NCBI RefSeq assembly: GCF_030440595.1
Contig: NZ_CP047452.1
Span: 868,001 to 932,000 of the forward strand
Reading direction: 5' to 3'
Length of the DNA: 64,000 nt
Source of the DNA: Corynebacterium glucuronolyticum DSM 44120
GTDB lineage: Bacteria > Actinomycetota > Actinomycetes > Mycobacteriales > Mycobacteriaceae
Of this stretch, positions 35,045-48,862 are shown one piece after another. Position 1 is the stretch's first letter. Each line of letters starts with the position of its first letter. The position numbers and the translations under genes were made by a program. The notes under the pieces are model-generated. The model worked only from the letters and a program-made list of their open reading frames with translations. It was not told where the DNA came from and did not search any database.

Positions 35045-36949
35045 ATGGAAGAAACTTCGGACAACCGCGAAAAGGAAAGGGGTAACTCGTCAGTTCGAGA
35101 AGGAACGCACGAGGATACACCGCGCACGACGCAAGAGGCATCCTCCACGGCCACAGCTGTGGAGGGAGCACAGAAAGACGGACATGATGAGGCTCCCAAA
35201 CGCTCGGCGACGAGCGAGCTAGCCTCTATGCTCAGCCATGAAGGCACCTACGAGGATCCGACGCAGTTGGGTCTCGAGGATGATGATGAACCGGATCGTC
35301 CTCTTAACTGGAGTGTTATCGCTCCCGCAGGAATCGCTGTATTAGCGGTCGTGTGTTGGGGCCTGTTCGCTCCCGATCACTTCGCTAATTTTGCTACCAC
35401 CACTCTGGAGTGGATTGTAGATAAATTCGGTTGGGCCTTCGTTTTGTTTACCACCGTGTTTGTCGGTTTCGCGTTGGCTATCGGATTTTCCAAATTCGGG
35501 TCGATCAAACTCGGACGAGACGACGAACAACCAGAATTTTCCACTCCCTCGTGGATTGCCATGATGTTCGCCGCAGGGATGGGCATTGGCCTCATGTTCT
35601 ACGGCACAACCGAGCCGTTGACGTTCTTCCGTGACGGTGTGCCCGGGCACGATTCCGGGAACATGCGGCAGGCTTTCGCTTCGACGCTCTTCCACTGGAC
35701 GCTTCACCCGTGGGCTATCTACTCCATCGTGGGGCTGTCCATCGCCTACATCACATTCCGGCGGGGTAAGAAGCAACTTTTGTCTGCCGCTTTCATCCCC
35801 CTAATCGGTGAGAAAGCTGCCGAGGGATGGCTTGGAAAGCTCATCGATATCCTCGCGATCTTCGCCACTGTTTTCGGTACCGCCTGTTCCCTCGGCCTGG
35901 GTGCCTTGCAAATCGGTGCAGGTCTCCAGAAGTCCGGGATTATCTCTGAACCAAACGCTAAGATCACGTTGATTGTTGTCCTTGTTCTAACCGCGTGCTT
36001 CCTCGTCTCTGCTATGAGTGGCGTGGGTAAGGGCATCCAGTATCTGTCCAACGCTAATATGGTTCTTGCTGGTCTGCTCGCTCTCTTCGTTTTCGTCGCA
36101 GGACCGACGGTAGCGATTTTGAACACGATCCCGCTGGCCCTGGGGAGCTACCTCGACTCCTTCTTTGAGATGGCTGCCCGTACGGCCAACACCGCTGGTG
36201 GGGATGCGGCCGAGTGGCTGTCCGGGTGGACGATCTTCTACTGGGCGTGGTGGATTTCGTGGTCCCCGTTTGTCGGTATGTTCCTGGCTCGTATTTCCCG
36301 TGGCCGCACGGTTCGCGAGTTCATTATTGGTGTCATGGCGGTGCCCGCAGCTGTGTCCCTGGTCTGGTTCTGTATTTTCGGTGGAACCGCCATCAAGCTC
36401 GAACAGCTTGGACGCTCCATCTGGGGCGACGGCGCGGCTGAGTCCCAACTTTTTGATCTTCTTCATTCCTTCCCGTTGGGAAACATCGTCGGGGTTGTGG
36501 CTATGGTTCTCCTTGCTACATTCTTCATCACCTCGGCGGATTCGGCTTCCACAGTGATGGGATCGATGAGCCAGAACGGGCAGTCGGACGCAAACCGATG
36601 GGTTACGGCCACCTGGGGTGTGCTGACGGCAGCCATTGGTCTGGTATTGCTTATCTCCGGTGGTGATGATGCGCTGAATAATCTGCAAAACGTGACGATT
36701 ATTGCAGCCAGCCCATTCCTCCTCGTTCTTATCGGGCTCATGGCAGCCATCGTTAAGGGCTTAGCTAACGACCCGAATTACTTGGATATCAAATCTCAGC
36801 GGAAGTTCGCTATGCGTCTTGCGCGCGAGCGTCGGCTGCACAGAGAAAACCAGCGTCGTTTGCACCGTGCGCAGCGTAACCCGCTTATGCCTAAGGTGCG
36901 GGGTACGAAGACCGTCATTAACGAGGAGCCACGCCGCTACTCCTCTTAG
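35045..36949 (+). CDS. betP: BCCT-family glycine betaine transporter
   Basis: Sodium-coupled osmolyte carrier. A 90-residue acidic N-terminal extension is followed by twelve membrane helices (residues ~90-590) with the BCCT signature [20 protein letters not shown] and the glycine stretch [15 protein letters not shown] that holds the sodium sites in BetP. The C terminus ([21 protein letters not shown]) is strongly basic, like the osmosensing tail of C. glutamicum BetP. 634 aa. It lies between rsmI and metG, near the usual betP position in corynebacteria. Confidence 0.9.
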   Translation: MEETSDNREKERGNSSVREGTHEDTPRTTQEASSTATAVEGAQKDGHDEAPKRSATSELASMLSHEGTYEDPTQLGLEDDDEPDRPLNWSVIAPAGIAVLAVVCWGLFAPDHFANFATTTLEWIVDKFGWAFVLFTTVFVGFALAIGFSKFGSIKLGRDDEQPEFSTPSWIAMMFAAGMGIGLMFYGTTEPLTFFRDGVPGHDSGNMRQAFASTLFHWTLHPWAIYSIVGLSIAYITFRRGKKQLLSAAFIPLIGEKAAEGWLGKLIDILAIFATVFGTACSLGLGALQIGAGLQKSGIISEPNAKITLIVVLVLTACFLVSAMSGVGKGIQYLSNANMVLAGLLALFVFVAGPTVAILNTIPLALGSYLDSFFEMAARTANTAGGDAAEWLSGWTIFYWAWWISWSPFVGMFLARISRGRTVREFIIGVMAVPAAVSLVWFCIFGGTAIKLEQLGRSIWGDGAAESQLFDLLHSFPLGNIVGVVAMVLLATFFITSADSASTVMGSMSQNGQSDANRWVTATWGVLTAAIGLVLLISGGDDALNNLQNVTIIAASPFLLVLIGLMAAIVKGLANDPNYLDIKSQRKFAMRLARERRLHRENQRRLHRAQRNPLMPKVRGTKTVINEEPRRYSS

Positions 36950-37058
36950 ACATACGGTGCAGGGGTTTTCACCATGGAAGCTGTCTTCTTGAACCTTCAC
37001 CCGGTGAAAAAGCGCGTAGTTTCGCCGTGGCGGTGCCCTGAGAATGTGGCCTTTCTAG

Positions 37059-37091
37059 CCCCGATCCTGTCCTAAAAGGGCAGGATCGGGG
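37059..37091 (+). terminator. Terminator-like hairpin after betP
   Basis: CCCCGATCCTG (37059-37069), loop TCCTAAAAGGG, CAGGATCGGGG (37081-37091), with a weak tail CTTCCGTGTTCGTG. Confidence 0.65.
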
Positions 37092-37136
37092 CTTCCGTGT
37101 TCGTGTCGCGGAGAGTAATCCTCTAAGGTAAATGCC

Positions 37137-38963
37137 ATGAATAATGTGCTCGTGAATGTAGCGTGGCCGTACGCCAACGGCCCGCGTCATATTGGCCACG
37201 TGGCAGGCTTCGGCGTGCCCTCCGACGTTTTTGCCCGTTACCAGCGAATGCGTGGCGAGAACGTGCTCATGGTGTCCGGTACCGACGAGCACGGCACCCC
37301 GCTCCTCGTTCAAGCGGACAAGGAGGGCACGACTGTTCAGGAACTCGCAACGCGCTACAACGAACAGATCGTCCACGATCTGGCAGGTTTGGGGCTTACC
37401 TACGATCTCTTTACCCGCACGACGACGCGCAATCACTACGCGGTTGTTCAGGAGCTTTTCGACGGGCTGTACAAGAACGGTTACCTCATCAAGCAGACCA
37501 CGAAGGGGGCAATTTCTCCGTCCACAGGCCGCACCCTGCCGGACCGCTACATTGAAGGCACATGCCCGATCTGTGGGGCCAGCGGTGCGCGCGGCGATCA
37601 GTGCGACAACTGTGGTAACCAGCTTGACCCGGTCGATCTCATCGATCCGGTAAGCAAGATCAACGGTGAAACCCCGAAGTTTGTGGAGACCGAGCACTTC
37701 ATGCTCGATCTCCCTGCCGTGGCAGATGCCCTGGCGGAGTGGCTCAAAGGGCGTGAGGACTGGCGCCCGAATGTGCTCAAGTTCTCCCTCAACCTGCTCG
37801 AGGATATCCGCCCGCGCGCAATTTCCCGCGATATTGACTGGGGCGTGCCGATCCCGGTCGAGGGGTGGCAGGATGACCACGCGAAGAAGCTTTACGTGTG
37901 GTTCGATGCCGTCGTCGGCTACCTGTCCGCCTCCATCGAGTGGGCGCACCGTTCCGGTAACCCTGAGGCCTGGCGCGACTTCTGGAACGACCCGGAAACC
38001 CGGTCCTACTACTTCATGGGTAAGGACAACATCACCTTCCACTCGCAGATTTGGCCGTCGATGCTCCTCGGCTATGCGGGGAAGGGGGCTCACGGTGGCG
38101 AGGTCTATGAGCTCGGTGAGTTGAACCTTCCCACCGAGGTCGTCTCCAGCGAGTACCTGACGATGAGTGGTTCCAAGTTCTCCTCGTCCAAGGGCATCGT
38201 CATCTACGTGAAGGACTTTTTGGAAGAGTTCGGACCGGATCCACTCCGTTACTTCATTTCCGTGGCCGGACCGGAAACGAACGACACGGACTTCACCTGG
38301 GAGGAATTCGTCCGCCGTGTGAATAACGAGTTGGCGAACTCCTGGGGCAACCTGGTGAACCGCACCGTGTCCATGGCGTACAAGAACTTCGGCGAGGTGC
38401 CACAGCCAGGCGAGCTGACGGATGCTGATCGCGCCCTGCTTTCCCTGGCTGAAGAGGCCTTCGACATCGTCGGCGACCACCTCAATAACTCCCGCTTCAA
38501 GCAGGGGATTAACCATGCCATGCACGTGGTGGGCGAAGCTAACGCCTACATCGCTGAGATGGAACCATGGAAACTGGCCAAGGACGAGTCCCAGCGGGAG
38601 CGCCTAGCTACTGTTCTGTGGGTAGCGCTGCAGGTGGTGAGCGATTGCAACACACTGCTCACCCCGTACCTTCCGCACATCGCCCAGCAGGTCCACGAGA
38701 CCTTGGGACGCACCGGTGAGTGGGCCGCTCGCCCGCAGATCGTCGAGGTTACCGACGATTCTCCGCGCCCGATCAAGGGTGTCGACCTCCCGCCGGAGGG
38801 GCGTCATTACCTCACCATCCAGGGTGACTACACCAAGCAGCAGGCTGTCTGGAAGCGTATTGACATGCAGGCTGGCGTGGCACTGTCCAAGCCGAAGCCG
38901 CTTGTGCAGAAGCTAGATGCCAAGCTCGGTGAAACCGGCCCCGAGTGGGCACCTGTGAACTAG
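37137..38963 (+). CDS. metG: Methionyl-tRNA synthetase
   Basis: Class I synthetase. HIGH motif is HIGH itself in [13 protein letters not shown]; the KMSKS equivalent is KFSSSKG. A zinc knuckle [18 protein letters not shown] sits in the connective peptide, with four cysteines intact. C-terminal anticodon-binding helical bundle with WGNLVNR. 608 aa, no C-terminal tRBD-like extension, as in other actinobacteria. TAAGGT lies 9 bases before ATG 37137. Confidence 0.96.
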   Translation: MNNVLVNVAWPYANGPRHIGHVAGFGVPSDVFARYQRMRGENVLMVSGTDEHGTPLLVQADKEGTTVQELATRYNEQIVHDLAGLGLTYDLFTRTTTRNHYAVVQELFDGLYKNGYLIKQTTKGAISPSTGRTLPDRYIEGTCPICGASGARGDQCDNCGNQLDPVDLIDPVSKINGETPKFVETEHFMLDLPAVADALAEWLKGREDWRPNVLKFSLNLLEDIRPRAISRDIDWGVPIPVEGWQDDHAKKLYVWFDAVVGYLSASIEWAHRSGNPEAWRDFWNDPETRSYYFMGKDNITFHSQIWPSMLLGYAGKGAHGGEVYELGELNLPTEVVSSEYLTMSGSKFSSSKGIVIYVKDFLEEFGPDPLRYFISVAGPETNDTDFTWEEFVRRVNNELANSWGNLVNRTVSMAYKNFGEVPQPGELTDADRALLSLAEEAFDIVGDHLNNSRFKQGINHAMHVVGEANAYIAEMEPWKLAKDESQRERLATVLWVALQVVSDCNTLLTPYLPHIAQQVHETLGRTGEWAARPQIVEVTDDSPRPIKGVDLPPEGRHYLTIQGDYTKQQAVWKRIDMQAGVALSKPKPLVQKLDAKLGETGPEWAPVN

Positions 38964-39017
38964 AGCCCGCCCCACGCTGGTCCCCGGCTCGTTGGTCTAG
39001 ACGCTTAGGCCACCCGC

Positions 39018-39105
39018 GTGCGCAGTTTTGTTCAGCCACGTGCGCAGTTTTGTTCAGCCACGTGCGCGGTTTTGTTCAGCCGCGTGCGTGGCTCTGTTCG
39101 GTCGC
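39018..39105. repeat. 22-bp tandem repeat, 4 copies with progressive drift
   Basis: Units 39018-39039 and 39040-39061 are identical (GTGCGCAGTTTTGTTCAGCC plus AC). Unit 3 (39062-39083) has two changes and unit 4 (39084-39105) several more. It starts 55 bases after the metG stop codon. Confidence 0.92.
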
Positions 39106-39123
39106 ATTCTGGGGTTAGCGCGG

Positions 39124-39609
39124 CTAGCAGGCCCTTTCGAGGATTGTGACATCAAGCCAGCGTCCACATTTGTAGCCAACCTCTGTGAGCCTCCCTTTCT
39201 CCTCAAAACCGTGCCTGCGGTGGAGGGCGAGGGAGGCTTCGTTTGTCGATTCGATCCATACCACCATGCGGTGCACATCAGGATTGGCCTCTGCGTGTGC
39301 GATGAGAGTCTGAAGTAATCCGGTTCCGATGCCTGCTCCTTGGTTTCCGGGAAGGACGTAAACCGAGTTCTCTACCGTGTGGCGGTAACCGGTGAGCACG
39401 CGAAACGGCCCATATGAGGCGTAGCCAATGACTTCGCCGTCGACATCGGCAACGAAAACCACAGGTTCCTCGGCAAGCCACCGTGTGCGGTTGGCGACGG
39501 TGACCGGGGTGTTGTCGAAAAGCGCCGTCGATTCCTCGGCTGCCCAATTTCGGATGCGGGCGAGGGCGGGTGCGTCTGAAGCTAGCGCGAGGCGAATAAG
39601 CATTGTCAT
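39124..39609 (-). CDS. GNAT acetyltransferase, phosphinothricin/methionine-sulfoximine acetyltransferase-like
   Basis: 161-aa acetyltransferase. Family motifs: IRNWAAEESTALFDNTP, VIGYASYGPFR, ENSVYVLPGNQGAGIGTGLLQTLI (acetyl-CoA loop) and HRRHGFEEKGRLTEVGYKCGRWLDVTIL, as in Pat/MnaT-like enzymes. ATG 39609 is preceded by GGGAA; ATG 39603 is equally possible. Substrate unknown; chromosomal members often act on methionine sulfoximine. Convergent with metG. Confidence 0.88.
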   Translation of the reverse strand: MTMLIRLALASDAPALARIRNWAAEESTALFDNTPVTVANRTRWLAEEPVVFVADVDGEVIGYASYGPFRVLTGYRHTVENSVYVLPGNQGAGIGTGLLQTLIAHAEANPDVHRMVVWIESTNEASLALHRRHGFEEKGRLTEVGYKCGRWLDVTILERAC

Positions 39610-39731
39610 TAGTTTCCCACACATGGCTTCGTACGTATCCGCAGGCTAGCATCCGCAGGCTAGTTTTCGGGTGCATTTCCCAGGTGCGTGTTCACGGCAC
39701 GTGCGAGCGAGGGGAGTTGAGGAGGGGGAAG

Positions 39732-39771
39732 CGGGAGAAAGACGCGGGAGAAAGACGCGGGAGGGAGAACA
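39732..39771. repeat. 13-bp tandem repeat, 3 copies
   Basis: GCGGGAGAAAGAC at 39732 and 39745, then the variant GCGGGAGGGAGAAC at 39758. It lies between the divergent acetyltransferase and tatD genes, so it is on the 5' side of both. Confidence 0.8.
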
Positions 39772-39805
39772 CGTCGGAAAGCCGGTGTGACTAGAGTGTG
39801 TAGGC

Positions 39806-42038
<2,233 letters not shown>

Positions 42039-42070
42039 TCGCACCAGACGGGGCTACCATGTGTAGCGAT

Positions 42071-42931
42071 ATGAACGATTCACCTCGCCTCCTAGGTCCC
42101 GCCGAGATCCGCGCGCTCGCCGCGCAGTTGGACATCGTCCCCACAAAGAAACTGGGGCAGAACTTCCTGCACGATCCCAACACTGTGCGGATGATTGTTG
42201 CTGCAGCAGGCCTCGAACCAGATGACCGCGTCATCGAGGTGGGGCCAGGGCTCGGTTCGCTCACCCTTGGCCTTGTCGGAGAGGTTTCCGCTGTCACTGC
42301 GGTGGAAATCGACCGGCGCCTAGCCGAACAGCTCCCCAAGACCGTCGCCGATCACGCGCCGGGGTGCGCCGAGCGACTGTCAGTGGTGAACGCGGATGCG
42401 CTCGCCGTCACTAGGGAAGCCTTCGGAGAGGCGGAGCCCACAGCCATTGTCGCCAACCTTCCCTATAACGTCGCCGTGCCCGTGCTCCTGCACCTCCTGC
42501 GCACGGTGCCGAGCATTCGTCGCGTACTTGTGATGGTGCAGGAAGAGGTCGCTGATCGGCTGTCTGCCAGCCCCGGAACAAAAATCTACGGCGTGCCTAG
42601 CGTCAAGGCCAGCTACTTCGGCGAGGTAAAGAAAGCCGGCACAGTGGGCAAACACGTCTTTTGGCCGGCGCCGAACGTCTCCTCCGGACTCGTCCGCATC
42701 GACTGCTTCGAGTCCAACCCGTGGGGCGTGTCGCCCGAGGTGCTCTTTCCGCTTGTCGACGCCGCCTTCGCCCAGCGCCGCAAGACTCTCCGCGCGGCCC
42801 TCGGCAGCTTTTTCGGCGGCGCGGACCGCGCTGAGGCGATTCTGACGGCTGCGGGCATCGACCCACGACAGCGCGGGGAAAAACTCGGTGTCGACGAATT
42901 CGTTCGCATTGCCAAGGAGGCAGCGTGCTAG
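42071..42931 (+). CDS. rsmA: 16S rRNA dimethyladenosine transferase (KsgA)
   Basis: Dimethylates A1518 and A1519 of 16S rRNA. Motifs: [25 protein letters not shown] (SAM binding), AVEIDRR and [12 protein letters not shown] (target adenine binding). 286 aa from ATG 42071; ATG 42059 is an alternative. TACCAT at 42055-42060 may be its own -10 inside the short gap after rpf2. Its end overlaps ispE by 7 bases. Confidence 0.94.
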   Translation: MNDSPRLLGPAEIRALAAQLDIVPTKKLGQNFLHDPNTVRMIVAAAGLEPDDRVIEVGPGLGSLTLGLVGEVSAVTAVEIDRRLAEQLPKTVADHAPGCAERLSVVNADALAVTREAFGEAEPTAIVANLPYNVAVPVLLHLLRTVPSIRRVLVMVQEEVADRLSASPGTKIYGVPSVKASYFGEVKKAGTVGKHVFWPAPNVSSGLVRIDCFESNPWGVSPEVLFPLVDAAFAQRRKTLRAALGSFFGGADRAEAILTAAGIDPRQRGEKLGVDEFVRIAKEAAC

Positions 42932-43831
42932 AGACAGCGACGGCCACAGCACCCGGCAAAGTTAACCTCTTCCTGGAGACAGCAGCGCCCCGACCAGACG
43001 GGTACCACGAGCTAACGACGGTCTTCCAGGCTACGGCCCTACAAGAGTCAGTCACTGTGACGCGGGCCGAAGAGATGCGGATCACCGTGTCCGGCCTCGA
43101 TGCCGACTGCGTGCCCACGGACAGCTCGAACCTCGTCTGGAAAGTGGCTGAGAATGTGCTTCCCAGCACTCCTGTCCATCTGCACATCGTCAAGGCGATT
43201 CCCACAGCCGGTGGCATGGCAGGTGGGTCTGCCGATGCCGCAGCAGCCCTCGTTGCGTGCAATGCTCTTCGCGAGCATCCTCTGGGTATCGATGAGCTGG
43301 ACACCATCGCCGCACGCCTTGGCTCAGACATTAATTTTGTGCTCCACGGCGGGACAGCGCTCGGTTCCGGGCGCGGCGAAATCCTCACGCCAGTCCCGTT
43401 TACCGGTATCCTGTGGTGGGTTTTCGCAACCCAAGGCCAGGGCCTTTCTACTCCGGCCGTGTTCACAGAGCACGATCGCGCCGGTGCGTGGGGTCATCCC
43501 CACAGCGTCCAGCCCCTCGTTCATGCCCTGAAAGCAGGAGCCTCAGCTAGCGATCTCGCGCCGTTGCTTTTCAACCGTTTGCAGGATGCCGCACTGTCGC
43601 TGCGGCCAGAGCTTGCACGCACGCTGTTCGCGGGCGAGGACGCTGGCGCCCTACGCGGGATTGTCAGCGGTTCCGGCCCCACCTGCGCGTTCCTCTGTGC
43701 AGATGAGCAGCAAGCGAGCGCAGTCGCGCGGGCACTAGAAACAAGTGGAACCTGCCGACACACCGTAACGACGACGACAACCGCACCCGGGGCCGTCGAC
43801 AAGCTACAGACAAGCTACAGAAAGGACAACC

Positions 43832-43839
<8 letters not shown>
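42925..43839 (+). CDS. ispE: 4-diphosphocytidyl-2-C-methyl-D-erythritol kinase
   Basis: GHMP kinase of the MEP isoprenoid pathway. Motifs: [24 protein letters not shown], the ATP loop [34 protein letters not shown], and [12 protein letters not shown] near the C terminus. 304 aa from GTG 42925. It overlaps rsmA by 7 bases and the ABC-F gene by 8. Confidence 0.95.
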
Positions 43840-45607
<1,768 letters not shown>

Positions 45608-45612
45608 GCAGC

Positions 45613-45680
45613 GTGGGTGAGTACTGCGGGTGAGAAATGAGAGTGAGTACCGTGGGTGAGAAACGAGAGTGAGTGTGCGA
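45613..45680. repeat. 26-bp tandem repeat, about 2.5 copies
   Basis: Units 45628-45653 and 45654-45679 share GGGTGAGAAAYGAGAGTGAG; a partial copy (GTGGGTGAGTAC) precedes them at 45613. It begins 6 bases after the ABC-F stop codon. Confidence 0.85.
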
Positions 45681-45740
45681 AAACGAGTAGTAGCGAGTAG
45701 TGAATAGCGCGTTTTCAGAAAAATCATTACGCTGGTCAAC

Positions 45741-46064
45741 ATGATTTTGATCAACGTGAGATACAAGGTTAAGCCGGAATACAAGGACAACTTCCGCGAG
45801 CTCGTCGCGGATTTCACCAACGCCACCCTCGCCGAAGACGGCAACTTGTTCTTCGAGTGGTTCCGCTCCACCGATGAGGACGATGTCTACATCCTCGTTG
45901 AGGGATTCAAGGACGACGCTGCCGAAGCACACGTCAAGTCCGACCACTTTGTCAAGGCCTGCGACGACATCCCGCAGTACTTGGTAGAGACCCCGACCAT
46001 CATAAACACCCTCATCCCTGGCAAGACCGAGTGGGATGAGATGGCCGAATTCCAGGTCAAGTAG
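45741..46064 (+). CDS. Small ABM-domain (YgiN-like) putative quinol monooxygenase
   Basis: 107-aa dimeric ferredoxin-like fold protein: MILINVRYKVKPEYKDNF, EDGNLFFEWFRSTD, VYILVEGFKDDAAEAHVKSDHF. Members act as heme-independent monooxygenases or simply bind quinones. TACGCT 7 bases before the ATG, and no SD, suggest a leaderless message. A strong terminator follows. Confidence 0.82.
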   Translation: MILINVRYKVKPEYKDNFRELVADFTNATLAEDGNLFFEWFRSTDEDDVYILVEGFKDDAAEAHVKSDHFVKACDDIPQYLVETPTIINTLIPGKTEWDEMAEFQVK

Positions 46065-46078
46065 CGAACGCACGCACA

Positions 46079-46113
46079 CCGGCTGCAACGATTTCGTTGC
46101 AGCCGGATTTTTT
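46079..46113 (+). terminator. Terminator of the monooxygenase gene
   Basis: CCGGCTGCAACG (46079-46090), loop ATTT, CGTTGCAGCCGG (46095-46106), ATTTTTT. The stem is perfect. Confidence 0.93.
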
Positions 46114-46129
46114 ATGCCACACTTGATGT

Positions 46130-47191
46130 ATGACTGACTCCGCATTTGCCACCGAGTACGTGAAGACTTCCACCCTGCATACGACAGGCATCATTGAGCT
46201 GGATCGGCCCCGTGCCCTCAACTCCCTTAACGTGGACATGTTTGGTGCCATCGACGAGGCCCTGGAGAAGTGGGCTTCGGATGATCGAGTCCACCGCATC
46301 ATCATTAGATCCACCAACCCAAAGGCGTTTTGCGCGGGCGGGGATATGAAGCTTTTCCGTGAACATGCCGTCAACGGGGACCACGATTTTGGCGATTACG
46401 GCCTTGCACGTGAGTATGACATGAACGAACTCATCGCCCATTACGCGAAGCCAATTGTCGCGCTCATCGACGGCATCTGCATGGGCGGTGGCCTGGGAAT
46501 TTCCGTCCACGGCTCCCACCGGGTCATCACCGAAAAAGGCTGGATGAGCATGCCAGAGATGGCCATCGGATTCGCCCCTGACACCGGAGTGACGTATATG
46601 ACGCAGCGGATGGCAGGGGAGTACGGGCCGAGCTCCGCGTTGGCTGCTTTTATCGGCCTTACAGGCTACCGCATGACTCCTGCCGATTGCCTTTGGAGCG
46701 GCCTTGCCACGGATTTCGTGCGCTCGGAAGACCTGGACAGCTTCGCGGAGATGGTGATCTCTGAGTCGCTTGATGAGGCGCGGGAACGCTACGTGGACAA
46801 TGATGCCGCCGGTACGTCTCGCGTGGCAGGGATGATTTCAGCGATCGAGGAGTGTTTCGCAGGGGACACGTGGGCGGACATCGACGCGGCATTGGACGCG
46901 CATGCCGACACCGAGTTTGTCGATTTCGTTCGTGATCTTCAGTCCAATGCCAACCCCGCCTCGCTTGTCGCCACCGCTGAGCTATACACCGCGAACAGGA
47001 GCGCCCGCGATATCCGGGAGGCACTCGACAATGAGTTCGCCGTGGGTGCCCTCCTTCGCCGTGAGCCGAACTTCCTCGAAGGCGTGCGCGCTGTCCTCGT
47101 GGACAAGGATCGCGATCCGCACTTTGACCCGTCGGCCACCGATACCGTTGACCCCACCCCCTACAGGGGGGCGCTTGGTATCCAGGCGTAG
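46130..47191 (+). CDS. Enoyl-CoA hydratase/isomerase family, 3-hydroxyisobutyryl-CoA hydrolase-like
   Basis: 353-aa crotonase-fold protein. Oxyanion-hole motifs: STNPKAFCAGGDMKLF and ALIDGICMGGGLGISVHGSHRV; then MPEMAIGFAPDTGVTYMTQRM with the Glu and Asp that mark 3-hydroxyisobutyryl-CoA hydrolases (valine breakdown). The C-terminal extension ending DPHFDPS also fits that group. No other valine pathway gene is adjacent, so the substrate is inferred. Confidence 0.87.
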   Translation: MTDSAFATEYVKTSTLHTTGIIELDRPRALNSLNVDMFGAIDEALEKWASDDRVHRIIIRSTNPKAFCAGGDMKLFREHAVNGDHDFGDYGLAREYDMNELIAHYAKPIVALIDGICMGGGLGISVHGSHRVITEKGWMSMPEMAIGFAPDTGVTYMTQRMAGEYGPSSALAAFIGLTGYRMTPADCLWSGLATDFVRSEDLDSFAEMVISESLDEARERYVDNDAAGTSRVAGMISAIEECFAGDTWADIDAALDAHADTEFVDFVRDLQSNANPASLVATAELYTANRSARDIREALDNEFAVGALLRREPNFLEGVRAVLVDKDRDPHFDPSATDTVDPTPYRGALGIQA

Positions 47192-47772
47192 CTCTGGGAA
47201 AGCTAAACATCCGTAGGCAGTGCGCCTGCGAACCTGGGATCCCCAACACCAGGGGATCCTAGACAGTGGAGTTCCAGATAACGAGATAACCGGATCACGG
47301 GGGATACAGTTTGCGGGGGAGAGGTAGTTTGCGGGGGCAGACGGATTACGAGGGGAGACGGAACGCAAAGTCCTGGTTTCCCTGGGGCCCGTGGCATGCC
47401 TTTCGACGGGCGGTCCGTCCCTTACCGCCCAGCTGTGCCCGAGAACGCCCCGTGCCCGGATTGGAGAACAACAATCTTCAATCTGCGCGTGAAAGATCTC
47501 CCCGAGCGATGGGGATCCCAGCGAGACGAACGAAGTGGAGGTAGCCGTGAACTGCAGCGGGTATCTCCCCTCCAGCGGTACGCAATGTTTCGCTATGGTT
47601 TCGGCCAGCTGGATGCCAGGTAGAAGTTTGATAACGATTACATCATTTTCGCACTCTGCCCATGACGTGCGGATTTTAGACATGTAGACTGGGGCACCGC
47701 GTATGAACGTGGATGAACGCATATGAAAAATAATCGACATGCTAGAAAAGCATGAAAAGGAGTGAGAAGCCT
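47192..47772. other. Intergenic region without recognisable gene
   Basis: About 580 bases. GGATCCCC (47237-47244) pairs with GGGGATCC (47252-47259) but has no T run. An 18-bp near-repeat AGTTTGCGGGGG (47308 and 47326) follows. CATGCT/AGCATG (47738-47754) forms a small hairpin just before the next ribosome binding site. Open frames here show no protein features. Confidence 0.45.
47308..47343. repeat. 18-bp tandem repeat, 2 copies
   Basis: AGTTTGCGGGGGAGAGGT then AGTTTGCGGGGGCAGACG, 117 bases after the hydrolase stop codon. Confidence 0.75.
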
Positions 47773-48774
47773 ATGGCAGAAAACGAGTTCCCGGGAAGGC
47801 CGTCAGATTCGTACGGCCAATCCCCGTACGATCACACCCCTGAAGGCTTTGACACGCCGGACGACCGTGGAGCAGCCGGCACCGGTGCGTTCCCCGCGTA
47901 CCCCGGCTCGGAAACGAGCGGTGGCGCGGGCGAATATCAGCCATTTACGTACACGGAGCCGGGCGAGGAACTCGTCCAATCTAATGGAACAGTGTCCCCG
48001 GTCGGCGCACTAGGCTTCGGCTTCTCCCGTTTCTTCAAGAACATTTTGCCGTGGCTTGGCATCATCATCGTGGCGGGGGCGTTCTCCGGCGGTTTCAATT
48101 TCATTCTTCAGCGAACGGGTGGTACCACCATTGGACTGTCCGTCTCAATGATCGTTAGCTTGTTCGTTTCTTGCGTCATGCTGACTGGCGCGCTGAAGAA
48201 CGTAAACGCACCGAAGGTTTCCTTCGGCGAATTCTTCAAGGATGTCAATTGGCTGCCGATCATCGTAGTTTCGTTGGCGTCGAGCCTCGTCAACGGGTTC
48301 GTTACCGTAGGCGTGTTCTTCCTGTTGCCCGGGGCACGAAATTTTGTCGCGGCGGTACGAAACCTGGATCCGGCGCTTGTGGAGGCGGCGCAAAACACAA
48401 CAGATACCAACGCAGCTACAGAGGCAATGATGACCATCCTAGAGTCCCTTCCGTGGGGCGGGATCATTTTCTCCGGCGTGATCGCTTTCCTCCTGGGCCT
48501 TCTGCTGCGGCCACTGCTTTCGTACTGGGTGTTCTACGCAGCCGACCACCGCGCAGGTATCGGCGGTGCGATCTCGCAGGGCTTCAATGATGGTCTAAAG
48601 AACTACAGCGCCGTGATCCTCTTTGAGATCCTCGCAGCTCTTGTCACCTTCGTTGTGTCCGTGTTCTCCCTCTTCATTCTCGCTGGCTTCATTGTGGCAC
48701 CGATCATGATTGCTCGTGCCCTCGTCTACCGGCAGATGAGCAAGGGGCAGATCCCCGCAAGCGTTGTGCAGTAA
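47773..48774 (+). CDS. Polytopic membrane protein, function unknown
   Basis: 333 aa. The first 80 residues are Pro/Gly/Asp/Tyr-rich and disordered (FPGRPSDSYGQSPYDHTPEG), followed by six hydrophobic helices (residues ~95-320) ending with the basic YRQMSKGQIPASVVQ. It resembles GDPD-type membrane domains and other glycerol-kinase-unrelated membrane proteins of corynebacteria, but I cannot name it. AAGGAG is 11 bases before ATG 47773; ATG 47752 is the other choice. Followed by a good terminator. Confidence 0.7.
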   Translation: MAENEFPGRPSDSYGQSPYDHTPEGFDTPDDRGAAGTGAFPAYPGSETSGGAGEYQPFTYTEPGEELVQSNGTVSPVGALGFGFSRFFKNILPWLGIIIVAGAFSGGFNFILQRTGGTTIGLSVSMIVSLFVSCVMLTGALKNVNAPKVSFGEFFKDVNWLPIIVVSLASSLVNGFVTVGVFFLLPGARNFVAAVRNLDPALVEAAQNTTDTNAATEAMMTILESLPWGGIIFSGVIAFLLGLLLRPLLSYWVFYAADHRAGIGGAISQGFNDGLKNYSAVILFEILAALVTFVVSVFSLFILAGFIVAPIMIARALVYRQMSKGQIPASVVQ

Positions 48775-48791
48775 ACCTACATAGTTTTCAT

Positions 48792-48829
48792 CCGCGCGGT
48801 TCACACTGAGTGAACTGCGCGGGTATTTT
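48792..48829 (+). terminator. Terminator of the membrane protein gene
   Basis: CCGCGCGGTTCAC (48792-48804), loop ACTGA, GTGAACTGCGCGG (48810-48822, one G-U pair), GTATTTTT. Confidence 0.9.
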
Positions 48830-48862
48830 TATTGCTCCTGCTTGTTCTTCCTCTTCAGAGGA

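Noticed and set aside
46982..47740. 252-codon minus-strand open frame over the hydrolase end and the following gap
   Set aside because: It is mostly the antisense shadow of the crotonase-fold gene, and the remainder has no recognisable feature.
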